Shown piece by piece: positions 1-8,295 of a DNA stretch of 64,000 nt. The position numbers were made by a program, and so were the translations under genes. The stretch comes from Rhodocyclaceae bacterium (GTDB lineage: Bacteria > Pseudomonadota > Gammaproteobacteria > Burkholderiales > Rhodocyclaceae), in assembly GCA_016721505.1 (NCBI GenBank), contig JADKHX010000006.1, positions 1 through 64,000 of the forward strand, in the 5' to 3' direction. The notes beneath the pieces were generated by a model. The model was given only the letters and a program-made list of their open reading frames with translations, ran no database searches and was not told the DNA's origin. How positions within the stretch are numbered: the first letter of the stretch is position 1; each line of letters opens with the position of its first letter.

Positions 1-717
1 TCGGAGCACTCAGACCTTGAGGCCGATGCCAAGAATCTGGTTGAGCGAGCCTTGGCCTCTGACCCGCTCAGTGCCATCGAGATCTCTCGTCTTCTCGATT
101 GGCTGGACAAGGTCCGAGTTGGTCTGTGGCTCGGGTTTCACATGCTAAACAAGGACTTCTTTGGTGTAGAGCCAAACTTCCACATAAAGCGGCGGATCGG
201 CCAGTTCGACAGGATATTGCTGGTGCAGCGCTCAATGACCACACAGAAGCGACTCAACTTCGCCGGCGCGGATACGCCAGCGTTCAGCTATCACCCAAGC
301 GCTTTCACCCTCACTATTAATGATGTGTTTCTGACGAACATCTCTTCAGCCTATCTCTTGTCACGCCGGCTCGGCCTCCCCTATCCAGATCGCCTGTACC
401 TACTGCCCGATAGACATGAGTTGTTCTGCAAACTGCAGCCCGGACTCAACAGAGTACTTCGGCCCGTAGTTCAGCGAACCTGGCCGCGCGATGCAAGAGT
501 CATCTATCAACCCATGTTCGGTCAAGTGCTAGCGTCGAGCCTACGTCTGCTACGACACACCTACGTTCGGCAACACAGCATTGATTTCGACCGCGGGATC
601 GGTTCGGTCTTCGTCGAGATTGGCTCAACACGGTTTGCGTACTATACCCGACGAGCGTTTGCTCGCTGGCTCCTGCTCGTGCGCAGGACGACCACCAACT
701 CTTTGTTCGCTCCGTGA
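1..717 (+). CDS. Hypothetical protein, C-terminal part of an HNH-associated family (5' end outside window)
   Basis: The frame is open from base 1, so the gene starts to the left of the window. The visible protein has a Trp- and aromatic-rich stretch (WLDKVRVGLWLGF, then PNFHIKRRIG and DR) that resembles, from memory, the region after the HNH motif in a family of phage-defence or accessory hypotheticals. The HNH motif itself would be off the left edge, so this assignment is inference. The frame stops at 715-717. The +2 shifted frame beyond about 665 continues with protein-like sequence (DDHQLFVRSVIDT, then LLPEQRRFVRGRQR), so a frameshift near 660-680 may have cut the gene short. No function can be given. 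Confidence 0.5.
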   Translation, partial: SEHSDLEADAKNLVERALASDPLSAIEISRLLDWLDKVRVGLWLGFHMLNKDFFGVEPNFHIKRRIGQFDRILLVQRSMTTQKRLNFAGADTPAFSYHPSAFTLTINDVFLTNISSAYLLSRRLGLPYPDRLYLLPDRHELFCKLQPGLNRVLRPVVQRTWPRDARVIYQPMFGQVLASSLRLLRHTYVRQHSIDFDRGIGSVFVEIGSTRFAYYTRRAFARWLLLVRRTTTNSLFAP

Positions 718-931
718 TCGATACGTGTTCCCCGCAGAACTGGCTGATCGACCAGCCTCTGAGCATGGATCGCCTGCTCCCAGAGCAGCGCAGATTTGTG
801 CGCGGCAGGCAGCGACTTGCGAAGCGCTTCAACGAGATGCCTCAATGGGCATCACCGCAGTTTGCTATAGGCGGCAGGCGCGTGCGCCCCAACTCTACGT
901 TGGATACCAATAGCCACTACGGAGGACGCGA

Positions 932-1451
932 ATGTTTGAACATGTGCTTGCGGCTCTTGAGGACATACGCGTTCGTGCTCGGCGGCAAGCGACCCCTTGA
1001 GTACCACGACATGGGCAAGCCGTTTTTACTATTTTGGCAGATAGCCAAGCACATTACCCTTGCAACCCTTTACATTGTCAATGCAGTATCAGCCCTTGAC
1101 GACGCACTGAAGTTTGCCATGGAAGCCAGCGCTACGCCCGCGGAAATCGAGAAGGAAGATTCACTTGGGAAACGAATCTTGTTCCTCGAAAAATGCAATG
1201 CTCTCTCCAATCCTGGGTATTTGCGTGACATCAAGAACATGCGAAACCGCTTCGCGCATGAGGTAGGTAAGTACGCTACATGGCAAGATCTATGGGTTGT
1301 TCTGGATGGTGTACGGAATGAAATCCAGTACTTGCAGCGCCAAAAGGCCCAACCTTTCGTTGTAGGTGACCTGTCGCGGCAAGCGCGCCAGGTCCCTGAA
1401 TTAAAACTTGAATGGAAGAGATCACGTCAATCTTCGTCGAGAGGCGGTTAG
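932..1451 (+). pseudogene. HEPN-like domain protein, interrupted by a one-base frameshift
   Basis: An ATG at 932 has a strong ribosome binding site (GGAGG, about 7 bases upstream) but its frame stops after 22 codons at 998-1000. Removing one C from the CCCC run at 993-996 joins it exactly to the downstream frame, giving a 172-residue protein ending at 1451. The C-terminal half contains MRNRFAHE (about residues 111-118), matching the R-N-x-x-A-H signature of HEPN-type RNase or toxin-associated domains. A longer reading from GTG 714 exists but lacks a ribosome site. Either the gene is decayed or the base is a sequencing error. The HEPN call rests on one motif and is tentative. Confidence 0.45.
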
Positions 1452-1503
1452 GTTAAAGACACGCAGTGTCACCAACTCCTCAGATCCAAACGGTATCATT
1501 GCA

Positions 1504-1692
1504 ATGAGCAATGCACTTTTAAGCGGAGAGCCAGTGCGGTACTCGCAGGCGAACGTAAAGAATTTCAACTCGCTGCAAGTTATCTTGAGCGAGCGCTACA
1601 TCTTCTCCTCGGTAAACGATTTTCATCTCGCTGAGGCAATGCTCGCCGATCACCCAAGTCTCAAACGAGACCCCCGGTCCACGGTCGCCTAA
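1504..1692 (+). CDS. Small hypothetical protein (62 aa)
   Basis: A short ATG-started frame with no visible ribosome binding site and no recognisable domain. It ends ten bases before the attC-like palindrome at 1702-1762, the spacing expected of a gene cassette, which is the main reason for listing it. An antisense frame at 1519-1908 covers the same DNA and neither has clear protein character. This may well not be a gene. Confidence 0.2.
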   Translation: MSNALLSGEPVRYSQANVKNFNSLQVILSERYIFSSVNDFHLAEAMLADHPSLKRDPRSTVA

Positions 1693-1701
1693 GTTGCTGA
1701 G

Positions 1702-1762
1702 GCCTAACCCCCGGCTGCAAGCTAGGCGCATGAAGCCGCGCGCTTGAGCCGGAACGTTAACT
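1702..1762 (+). other. attC-like imperfect palindrome (possible integron recombination site)
   Basis: GCCTAAC (1702-1708) fits the RYYYAAC core of integron attC sites. It is followed by CCGGCT-G-CAAGC (1711-1722), whose arms pair perfectly with GCTTG-AGCCGG (1742-1752), leaving one unpaired G at 1717. A single extrahelical base is a hallmark of attC folding. The right core is GTTAACT (1756-1762), one base off GTTRRRY. Length is 61 bp, within the usual attC range. The spacers between core and stem are short and no integrase gene is visible, so this is a candidate only. Confidence 0.3.
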
Positions 1763-2249
1763 AACCGCTTCCGAGAAACCCAAAAGACCGCTTTCAGCCT
1801 GCAGCGCATATTCAAGTTTGCCAATTGCAGGCACTCAGACTTGATGTCATCAAGGGAGTATGACGAAATTCGGCTTGGCGAAAGAAACACCCATTGATCG
1901 GTGTGCAACTGGGTAGTGCTAAAGATCGGCTTACTGAGTACCGTCGTTGTTCCAGCACATCAGACCTCGAGCCACAATCTATAGCCGCAAGATTTTGTCG
2001 TATCGGCCGAACGCTGCTGCTTTACCGCTGCGTCTGCAAAAAGATGGTGACGACTTGATCATTGTTCACCGCTTGTCTCGTCAAAACCCTTGAGCGCCGT
2101 TAATAGCGCGTCCTACTTTGGATGGGATCTAGGCCGAAACTGCTGGAGTCGCTCAGTGCCACAGCGCACTGACATTGCATTCATTTGTCAGCAAAGTGCA
2201 TACAAGTATTCCGCAATATTGCGATAACTCGGTTACCTCAAAGGTCGTC
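1763..2249. other. Stretch without a convincing gene
   Basis: No frame here has a ribosome binding site and protein-like composition. The antisense frame 1519-1908 and the TTG-started extension of the GDSL gene (from 2175) enter it but neither is convincing. The promoter of the GDSL hydrolase probably lies at the right end. I see no repeats or RNA genes. Confidence 0.5.
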
Positions 2250-3032
2250 ATGCACAATCACAGAGCAGAAAAAGCGCCGTTTCATGGTGATTGGGAACGC
2301 CGTCTATTGCTAGCCCTGCTTTGGCCGATTCTCTGGCTGCAGTCGCTAAACGTTCGCCGGGTGACACCGCACATGCCTGAGGCTGCGGGTTCCCGGCACG
2401 GGCTTTGCGGCAAGGGTCCGCTGGTTCGCATACTGGTGACTGGGGATTCGGGTGCGGCCGGTGTCGGCGTCTCGACCCAAAATCTTGCCTTGTGTGGCCA
2501 ATTGGTTAGTCGATTGAGCCAACACCACACAGTCGAGTGGCGACTGCTGGCGGCAAATGGATTGGACTCGCCAGGCTTAGTCAAAATGCTGGAAGAAGTG
2601 CCCTACCGCCGCTTTGACGTTGTGGTCATTTCGATGGGCGCAAACGACGCGACCTGCTTGTGCTCCCCTGCGCGATGGGTGGAATGGCAAAACCAATTGG
2701 CAGACGTCATTCAACAGCGCTTTACCCCTGACCTGCTTGTGCATAGCGCCGTTCCACCCATGCATGCCTGCATGGCATTGCCTCAGCCCTTGCGATGGTT
2801 CATGGGTAGATGGGCAATTGCGATGAACCAGCTTCTGGCAGGTTTGTTGTTTGGTCAGGGCAAGCGAACTATGCACTGGCATCCGGCGTCGACCACATCA
2901 ACCGGACTATCAAGGGATGGTATTCATCCTAATTCCGATGGCTACACATTGTGGGCCGATGGCCTGAGTCAGCACATTTTGAAAAACTATTTACCCATCC
3001 GACTGCTTTCCGCGCAGGGAAGCGTGATCTAG
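2250..3032 (+). CDS. SGNH/GDSL-type esterase or lipase, membrane-anchored
   Basis: Predicted hydrolase of the SGNH superfamily, which cleaves ester bonds of lipids, acylated sugars or similar substrates. The signature blocks are in order: GDSGAAG (block I, nucleophile Ser), GANDA (block III, Asn) and DGIHPNSDGY near the C-terminus (block V, catalytic Asp and His). A hydrophobic N-terminal stretch (RLLLALLWPILWL) suggests a signal anchor. The ATG at 2250 gives 260 residues. A TTG at 2175 would add 25 residues that do not look like signal sequence. It stands alone, convergent with the DUF3604 gene 113 bases away. The substrate cannot be deduced. Confidence 0.85.
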   Translation: MHNHRAEKAPFHGDWERRLLLALLWPILWLQSLNVRRVTPHMPEAAGSRHGLCGKGPLVRILVTGDSGAAGVGVSTQNLALCGQLVSRLSQHHTVEWRLLAANGLDSPGLVKMLEEVPYRRFDVVVISMGANDATCLCSPARWVEWQNQLADVIQQRFTPDLLVHSAVPPMHACMALPQPLRWFMGRWAIAMNQLLAGLLFGQGKRTMHWHPASTTSTGLSRDGIHPNSDGYTLWADGLSQHILKNYLPIRLLSAQGSVI

Positions 3033-3145
3033 CGTCACGAATATCCGTGTTCGCGCGGTGTGGTGAATCAATCCGAATTGCAAGCTCTCTGGCTGGTTTT
3101 GCCAGAATTACCAGCGTGACTGCCACCGTAAGCCGCAGCCGCCCT

Positions 3146-5023
3146 TCACTTCGGCGAATACCACATCGGTGAGGTGTAAGCGCGTTCTTGTAGGCTGATA
3201 GGCACGCCCTTGGGCAGCGCAACGCCAAACACTTTCGCATCAAAAGTCGTCCAGCGCGGCGTCGGGATTTCGATCACGCGGACGTAATAGAAAGCGCGTT
3301 CGTCAGCTTTGAACGCCGGGTCTTTCCAATAGGCTTCCAGCACGGGTGTGCCGATACTGTTGTTGTAGGTGGCCTCTTTTGCATTGACGGTATTGCCGAC
3401 CGGCGGCAGCTTGCCGTTCTTGCCAATTTTGCGGTTTCCAGACCACGCGATTTCGTAAATGTTTTCGTGAGTCTTTCCGTCTTTATCAAGCCAGCCTTTG
3501 ATCATCTGTACCCGATCCAGATTGGCGCCGTCCGCCGAGCGTGCGGCGCGGATGAGAAAGCTGGGCGTCTTTAACGGCGTGTCACCAGCACCAACTGGCG
3601 CATCAATTTTCAAATCAGCGCCCATCGGCACACCCTTCTTGTAGCCGTTGGCAACAAAATCGCTGCGCGTCAAATCTGCGGCGGTGAAATCGAAGCCACC
3701 GAATACCCTGACTTCCAGGCGCGTGCCGGTGGTCGCATAAACCTCCTTGCGGGCGAAGGCATCCCAAATCGCCTCACGCGTGTTCTCGCGTGCCCAGACG
3801 GCGGCGATGCCAGCGGCCGAGGCCTTCCACATCGGCTGCTTGATAGCGGCAACTGCTTCAGGCATACGCCCGGTGATCAACTCGTCAAAACGCTCGGGCT
3901 TGTTGCTTGGCTCAACCGGGGTGACTTTGCCGAAAAAATTATTTTCTTCAGAGGTTGAAAGCGAGGTGTGGCTGTCGGTGGAGCCGATCATGCCGAATTT
4001 GAACGGATTGGCTCCTAGCTTGGCCTCGTAGCTCAGGCCACGCTTGAGCGCTTCCCGGGCGTATTCGCGCGGATACATGGTCGGCGTGGTGGGTATTGGG
4101 CCGTTCAGTGAAGCGGCGTCGAGTAGTTCGAACGCAGCGAATTCATCCGTCGGCGACAAGGACGGATGCGCCTCGCCGGTACCTTTCATCTGAGTGACTT
4201 CGTAGATCGGTTCCCAGCGTCCGCGCCGTTGCGCGTAGTCCTTGTCCAGCGGCTTCTTGTCGGTTACCGTCACGTCATCAAACATCAAACCGTTGGACAA
4301 ATTGCCATTGTGAGCGATGGCCAACACCCTGCCGCCACTCTTGGCCTCGTAATCAGCCATCCAATGCCACAACTTTTCCGGGTCGACCGAGTCATAGGCG
4401 GAAAAAGGCACTACGGTGCCGGCCTTGCTTTTGTCATCGCGAAAGATCACGTTGCGATGCAGATTGCGCCCGCCCGGCGCCGAGGTCCATTCGTAGCCAA
4501 TCAAGGCCGTAAAACGACCCGGCTGGTTGTACTTGTCGGCGAGCGTGGTGAGTTGTGCCCAGGCATCGGCTTCCAGTCCCAGTCCCGCCGTCGGGTCAAC
4601 ACCACTTTGGCGCGCGTTACGCCAATGGGCAAAGGCTTCAGCGAACTTGCCCTCCTTGACGAAGGCGGCCATGGTCTTGCCGAATTCATTGGTCAGCAAT
4701 GCCGGATGCCCTTTCGCCAACTGCACCGGGAAGCCCAGATTCTCGGAATGATCAGCGATCACCAGAAAGTCGAGCGGACGTGCCAGTTTGGCTTTGAATC
4801 CCGTAGTGGCTGTCACTTCCTCGCCCATGGCAAAGCGATAGGCGGCTTCGGGGCCAAGACGGTTGCCGACCATGCCGGCATCGGTCGAGTAGGCGGTATG
4901 CAGATGCGTGTCGCCGAAGAACACACGATTGGGAAAAGTTTGTCCGACGTTAGGCGAGTATTCGGTGGCGGCAAAGGCACCGATCGAAAGACTGGCCAGC
5001 GCAACAGCAATTAAATTTCGCAT
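3146..5023 (-). CDS. DUF3604 secreted PHP-like protein
   Basis: A 625-residue protein with a Sec signal peptide (residues 1-18, ending GAFA). The PHP-like metal motifs are visible: GDTHLH (37-42) and ADHSEN (90-95), which in PHP-fold enzymes bind metals for phosphoester or related hydrolysis. DUF3604 has no agreed function; its members are often found near arylsulfatases, as here. The start is supported by GAGGAG eight bases upstream of the ATG. It is the last gene of the sulfatase cluster, 47 bases after the broken sulfatase. Residues about 475-484 (VGAGDTPL) are encoded by a copy of the dispersed repeat, in frame, so the protein carries a lineage-specific insertion or replacement. Confidence 0.85.
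   Translation of the reverse strand: MRNLIAVALASLSIGAFAATEYSPNVGQTFPNRVFFGDTHLHTAYSTDAGMVGNRLGPEAAYRFAMGEEVTATTGFKAKLARPLDFLVIADHSENLGFPVQLAKGHPALLTNEFGKTMAAFVKEGKFAEAFAHWRNARQSGVDPTAGLGLEADAWAQLTTLADKYNQPGRFTALIGYEWTSAPGGRNLHRNVIFRDDKSKAGTVVPFSAYDSVDPEKLWHWMADYEAKSGGRVLAIAHNGNLSNGLMFDDVTVTDKKPLDKDYAQRRGRWEPIYEVTQMKGTGEAHPSLSPTDEFAAFELLDAASLNGPIPTTPTMYPREYAREALKRGLSYEAKLGANPFKFGMIGSTDSHTSLSTSEENNFFGKVTPVEPSNKPERFDELITGRMPEAVAAIKQPMWKASAAGIAAVWARENTREAIWDAFARKEVYATTGTRLEVRVFGGFDFTAADLTRSDFVANGYKKGVPMGADLKIDAPVGAGDTPLKTPSFLIRAARSADGANLDRVQMIKGWLDKDGKTHENIYEIAWSGNRKIGKNGKLPPVGNTVNAKEATYNNSIGTPVLEAYWKDPAFKADERAFYYVRVIEIPTPRWTTFDAKVFGVALPKGVPISLQERAYTSPMWYSPK
3571..3600 (-). repeat. Short dispersed element, in frame in the DUF3604 gene
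   Basis: Perfect consensus copy. On the minus strand it reads GCCAGTTGGTGCTGG followed by TGACACGCCGTTAA, and is translated as PVGAGDTPL within the host gene. Confidence 0.9.
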
Positions 5024-5070
5024 GGCTTTGCTCCTCGATTCAAATTCATTGATTTCAGCGAACTCGTTGG

Positions 5071-6527
5071 CTATTTGCCACCCATCATGCGCAATGCGCC
5101 TAGATCCTGCTTTTCAGCAAGACCGTTATCGTCGGCCTCGGTCAACATCTTGCCTTGGAATTTCATGAACCGTAACTGCGTCGCCAGCCATTTCGATGGC
5201 GCTTGTTGATTGCCATAGGCGTTGAGTTTTTCATCAATACAGCGACCACGGTCGGGTTGGCGTCGGCGACATTATTCTTCTCGCCAATATCCGCATCGAG
5301 GTCGAATAGTTCAGTACTTTGTGGCCAGGTGATCGTGTGCACCAGCTTCCATTTGCCTTGACGGATGCTGCCACGATAGGCCTCCACATTCACCAGAATG
5401 TCGCTGTGCGGGCCGGGCGCTTTGGCTGTGAGTGTGGGCCAAAGATCCATGCCATCCAAGGGCTTGGCGCCTTCCACCTTTCCACCCGCCAACTTCACCA
5501 GCGTAGGGAACCAATCAACAATATGCATAGGCTCGTTGATGATTTGGCCGGCGGGAATATGGCCGGGCCAATTGATGATGGTCGGGGTGCGCACGCCACC
5601 TTCGTAGAGCGAACTCTTACCGTCGCGCAACGGCAGATTGACCGCTGGAAGATTCAGACCTGCCGCGGTGCCGCCGGTGCCGGAAGCGATCTCTGCGGTG
5701 AGCGGGCCACCGTTATCACTCATGAACACGACGATGGTGTTGTCGCGCATGCCTTTGCGCTTCAGCGCTTCCAGCACGCGGGCAATCGAATCGTCCAACG
5801 CGGTGATCATCCCGGCGTAAGTTCGACGCGTCGGGTCCTGATGTCCGGATATTTATCTTCGTATTCTTTGGGGGCTTGGTACGGCGCGTGCGGCGCAAGG
5901 AACGGCATGTACATGAACAACGGCTTTTTGCCATCGTCGGCCTCAATCACGCGCACCATTTCGTCTGCCAACTGCGTGGTGTGATAGCCGGTTTCCTTAA
6001 GCGACACACCATTGCGTTGCCAATCGACAGAGCCACCTTTTTCCTTGGTGAAGTAATCCACCTCGCCCAAGGATGCTGCCGTAGAAATGATCGAAGCCAC
6101 GGCTCTGCGGCCAGTAGGCTTGCTTGTAATGACCCAGATGCCACTTGCCTGTCATCACCGTTTTGTAGCCGACTTCTTTGAGCGCGACCGGCAAGGTGCG
6201 TTCGTCCAGCGGCAATCCGTACGAATGTCCGGGGAAAACGACAAAGGTTTGCAGACCCATGCGCATCGGATAGCGCCCGGTCATCAACGCGGCGCGCGCT
6301 GGCGAGCAAACGTGCTGCCCGTAAAACGATTCGAGCCGCGCACCACCAGCGGCCAATTGATCCAGTGTCGGTGTTTTGATTTCGCTACCGTGATAGCCGA
6401 CATCGGCGTAGCCCAAATCGTCGGCGAGCACGAACAAAATGTTCGGCTGCGCGGGTGCGGCAGCAACTGCGGCCAAGCTGAGCAACATGCTGACAAACAG
6501 CGCCAATTTACGGAATTGATTCATCAT
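5071..6527 (-). pseudogene. Arylsulfatase, broken by three frameshifts
   Basis: Type I sulfatase with signal peptide, the metal motif ADDLGY (35-40) and the formylglycine site C74-SPAR. The reading then breaks three times: one extra base at the GGG run 6066-6068 (after FYGSILG, resuming EVDYFTKE), one base missing near 5824-5833 (before TYAGMITALDDS) and one missing near 5236 (before DEKLNAYGN). With these repaired the gene is exactly 486 codons and ends MMGGK-stop at 5071. All sulfatase landmarks downstream (SDNGG, EGGVRTP) are intact, so decay is recent or the indels are sequence errors. It sits between a second sulfatase and the DUF3604 gene; start supported by AAGGA-type ribosome site. 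Confidence 0.8.
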
Positions 6528-6552
6528 TTCATTGTCCTTTGGAAATTAATCT

Positions 6553-6580
6553 GTCAGTTGGTGCTGGCCACACGCCGTGA
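6553..6580 (+). repeat. Short dispersed element between two sulfatase genes
   Basis: GTCAGTTGGTGCTGG then CCACACGCCGTGA, a slightly diverged copy. It lies in the 68-base gap upstream of the broken sulfatase, about 26 bases before that gene's start codon. Confidence 0.85.
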
Positions 6581-6595
6581 GTTCATTGGTTCTAT

Positions 6596-8212
6596 TTATC
6601 GTGCAACACTCAGCCCAATGTCCTTGCGTGAGAACTGTGCAAAAGTCGCCACATGTGCGCCCATCATGCTCAGAACCACGGGAAAGCCCCATTCAAAGTA
6701 ACGATGGCCGCTGCTGCGCTGCTCTTTGGGATCGGCGTAAAGATTAAATACCCAGGGCGACATGCCGGTAACGGCAATCGTCGAGGCGTCGATGTTCTGC
6801 CGTGTCTCGGCAGTGTTGAATACACGCATATGAATTTTGAATTCCTGCCAGCGCATCGCCATCAAATTGTTTTCGGAATACATGAACACGGCTTGCCTTG
6901 CTGACTCACCGTTGTCGCCCAGTAAGAAGCCGGTCTGATTGACGCCATCGATGTAGCGAGTCGGGGCGATCTTTTCTTGCGCACTAGCCAACGCCAAACT
7001 CGTGTTGAACAAATCCGTTAGATCGAACAAACCATCGCTGGTGCGCCCCGCTTTTATCGTCCCCGGCCAATAGGCGATGCCCGGTACGCGCACACCGCCC
7101 TCCCATGTCGTCCCTTTACCGCCACGGAACGGCTGGAAGCCGGTGTCGGGCCAAGTGTCTTCGTTGGCCCCGTTGTCCGAGGTGAAGAATACCAAGGTGT
7201 TTTCCAACTGCCCGGTTTCCTTTAGCGTGCTGATCAAGCGGCCGACAATGTCGTCGACTTCAACCACGGCGTCCTTGTAAGGCAATCCTGCCGGGCTTTT
7301 ACCGGCGTACCCTGGTGCTGGATAGTTATCGTTATGCACTTTCGAGAAAGCATGCACGAGGTAAAACGGTTTTTTATCTTTGGCACTACGACGAATAAAA
7401 CCATCCGACCAATCAGCGAACATTTGGTCCATACGGCTCAGATCATCAATGCTCGCCATCTTCTTAACAACTTCAGTCGGTTGGCCGCGCAGGCCGCGCG
7501 TGACCAGCGTCGATGCGATTTGCTTGACCTTGGCTAAGCGCTCCGCTTTGTTCACAATTTCCGGGTAAAGGTGACCATCAATCACCTGCGACATTTCGCT
7601 GACCACCGAAAGAATACCGAAATATTCGTCGTAACCAACTTGATGTGGCTGTGTGCCAATCGCTTCACCCAAATGCCATTTGCCCGCCATGCCCGTGCGA
7701 TAGCCTGCCTCGGAGAGCAAGCCGGCGGCGGTCGCCTCGTCAGCCCAAGGATTGACCTTAGGATTTTCACCAGTGAGTATCGGTCGCGTCAGTCCGCTGC
7801 GCGTTGGCAAACGCCCGGTGTTAATTGCGGCACGCGTGGGCGTGCAAGTCGGCTGGGCATAGGTTGAGGTCAGCTTGAGTCCGCCACTGGCGAGCGCATC
7901 AATGTTTGGTGTTGGCGCGCCAATCGCTGCACCGCCACCGAAGGCGCCTGGGTCGCCGTAACCCATGTCATCGACCAACAAAATCAGGATGTTCGGCGCA
8001 CGTCCGGTTTTAGCTTTGATGCGCTCCAACTTGGCGCGCACTTCAGCGTCCTGTTCGGGGTGCGGAATCGCCGGTTCGAGGTTGGGCGCAACGCGAACAG
8101 TTTGTAGGAAAGGGTTGCCCGCCGGTTTGCCATCGGCGGCAAAGCCAGCCACAACACAACACAGAGACAAGGCAAGGACTGCTATCAAGCGCGAACAAAG
8201 CATAAATTTCAT
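6596..8212 (-). CDS. Arylsulfatase (type I, formylglycine-dependent)
   Basis: Hydrolyses sulfate esters, probably in the periplasm: a signal peptide spans about residues 1-24 (MKFMLCSRLIAVLALS to GFAA). Asp81-Asp82 in VDDMGYGD are expected Ca2+ ligands, and C123-T-P-T-R is the canonical site converted to formylglycine. GKWHLGE and SDNGAN further on are normal for the family. The ATG at 8212 was chosen because it starts the signal peptide and has TTGGAGGAG seven bases upstream; the frame stays open to 8329, and that extension would run through a copy of the dispersed repeat. 538 residues. Third gene of the cluster. No maturation enzyme (FGE) is in the window. The physiological sulfate ester is unknown. 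Confidence 0.88.
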   Translation of the reverse strand: MKFMLCSRLIAVLALSLCCVVAGFAADGKPAGNPFLQTVRVAPNLEPAIPHPEQDAEVRAKLERIKAKTGRAPNILILLVDDMGYGDPGAFGGGAAIGAPTPNIDALASGGLKLTSTYAQPTCTPTRAAINTGRLPTRSGLTRPILTGENPKVNPWADEATAAGLLSEAGYRTGMAGKWHLGEAIGTQPHQVGYDEYFGILSVVSEMSQVIDGHLYPEIVNKAERLAKVKQIASTLVTRGLRGQPTEVVKKMASIDDLSRMDQMFADWSDGFIRRSAKDKKPFYLVHAFSKVHNDNYPAPGYAGKSPAGLPYKDAVVEVDDIVGRLISTLKETGQLENTLVFFTSDNGANEDTWPDTGFQPFRGGKGTTWEGGVRVPGIAYWPGTIKAGRTSDGLFDLTDLFNTSLALASAQEKIAPTRYIDGVNQTGFLLGDNGESARQAVFMYSENNLMAMRWQEFKIHMRVFNTAETRQNIDASTIAVTGMSPWVFNLYADPKEQRSSGHRYFEWGFPVVLSMMGAHVATFAQFSRKDIGLSVAR

Positions 8213-8250
8213 TTTGACTCCTCCAATTTTGCTGCGCACAATCGAAGCGC

Positions 8251-8278
8251 ACCAGTTGGTGCTGACCACACGCCGTTG
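8251..8278 (+). repeat. Short dispersed element upstream of the second sulfatase
   Basis: ACCAGTTGGTGCTGA then CCACACGCCGTTG, a diverged copy with the same CCACAC centre as the copy at 6553. It occupies the 83-base gap after the DUF1254 gene, about 39 bases before the sulfatase start codon. Confidence 0.85.
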
Positions 8279-8295
8279 CAACGTTAACACTGAAT

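Noticed and set aside
714..931. GTG-started N-terminal extension of the HEPN-like frame
   Set aside because: No ribosome site; more likely the frameshifted continuation of the preceding gene. The ATG at 932 with GGAGG is better.
1519..1908. 129-codon minus-strand frame at the left end
   Set aside because: No ribosome site, no domain, and it crosses the attC-like palindrome.
2445..2485. GAAGVGVS peptide in the GDSL hydrolase resembling the repeat translation
   Set aside because: The DNA does not match the repeat; this is the normal glycine-rich sequence after the GDS motif.
4166..5014. Long antisense open frame (282 codons) opposite the DUF3604 gene
   Set aside because: It mirrors the codon structure of a well-supported secreted protein and has no ribosome site or recognisable domain.
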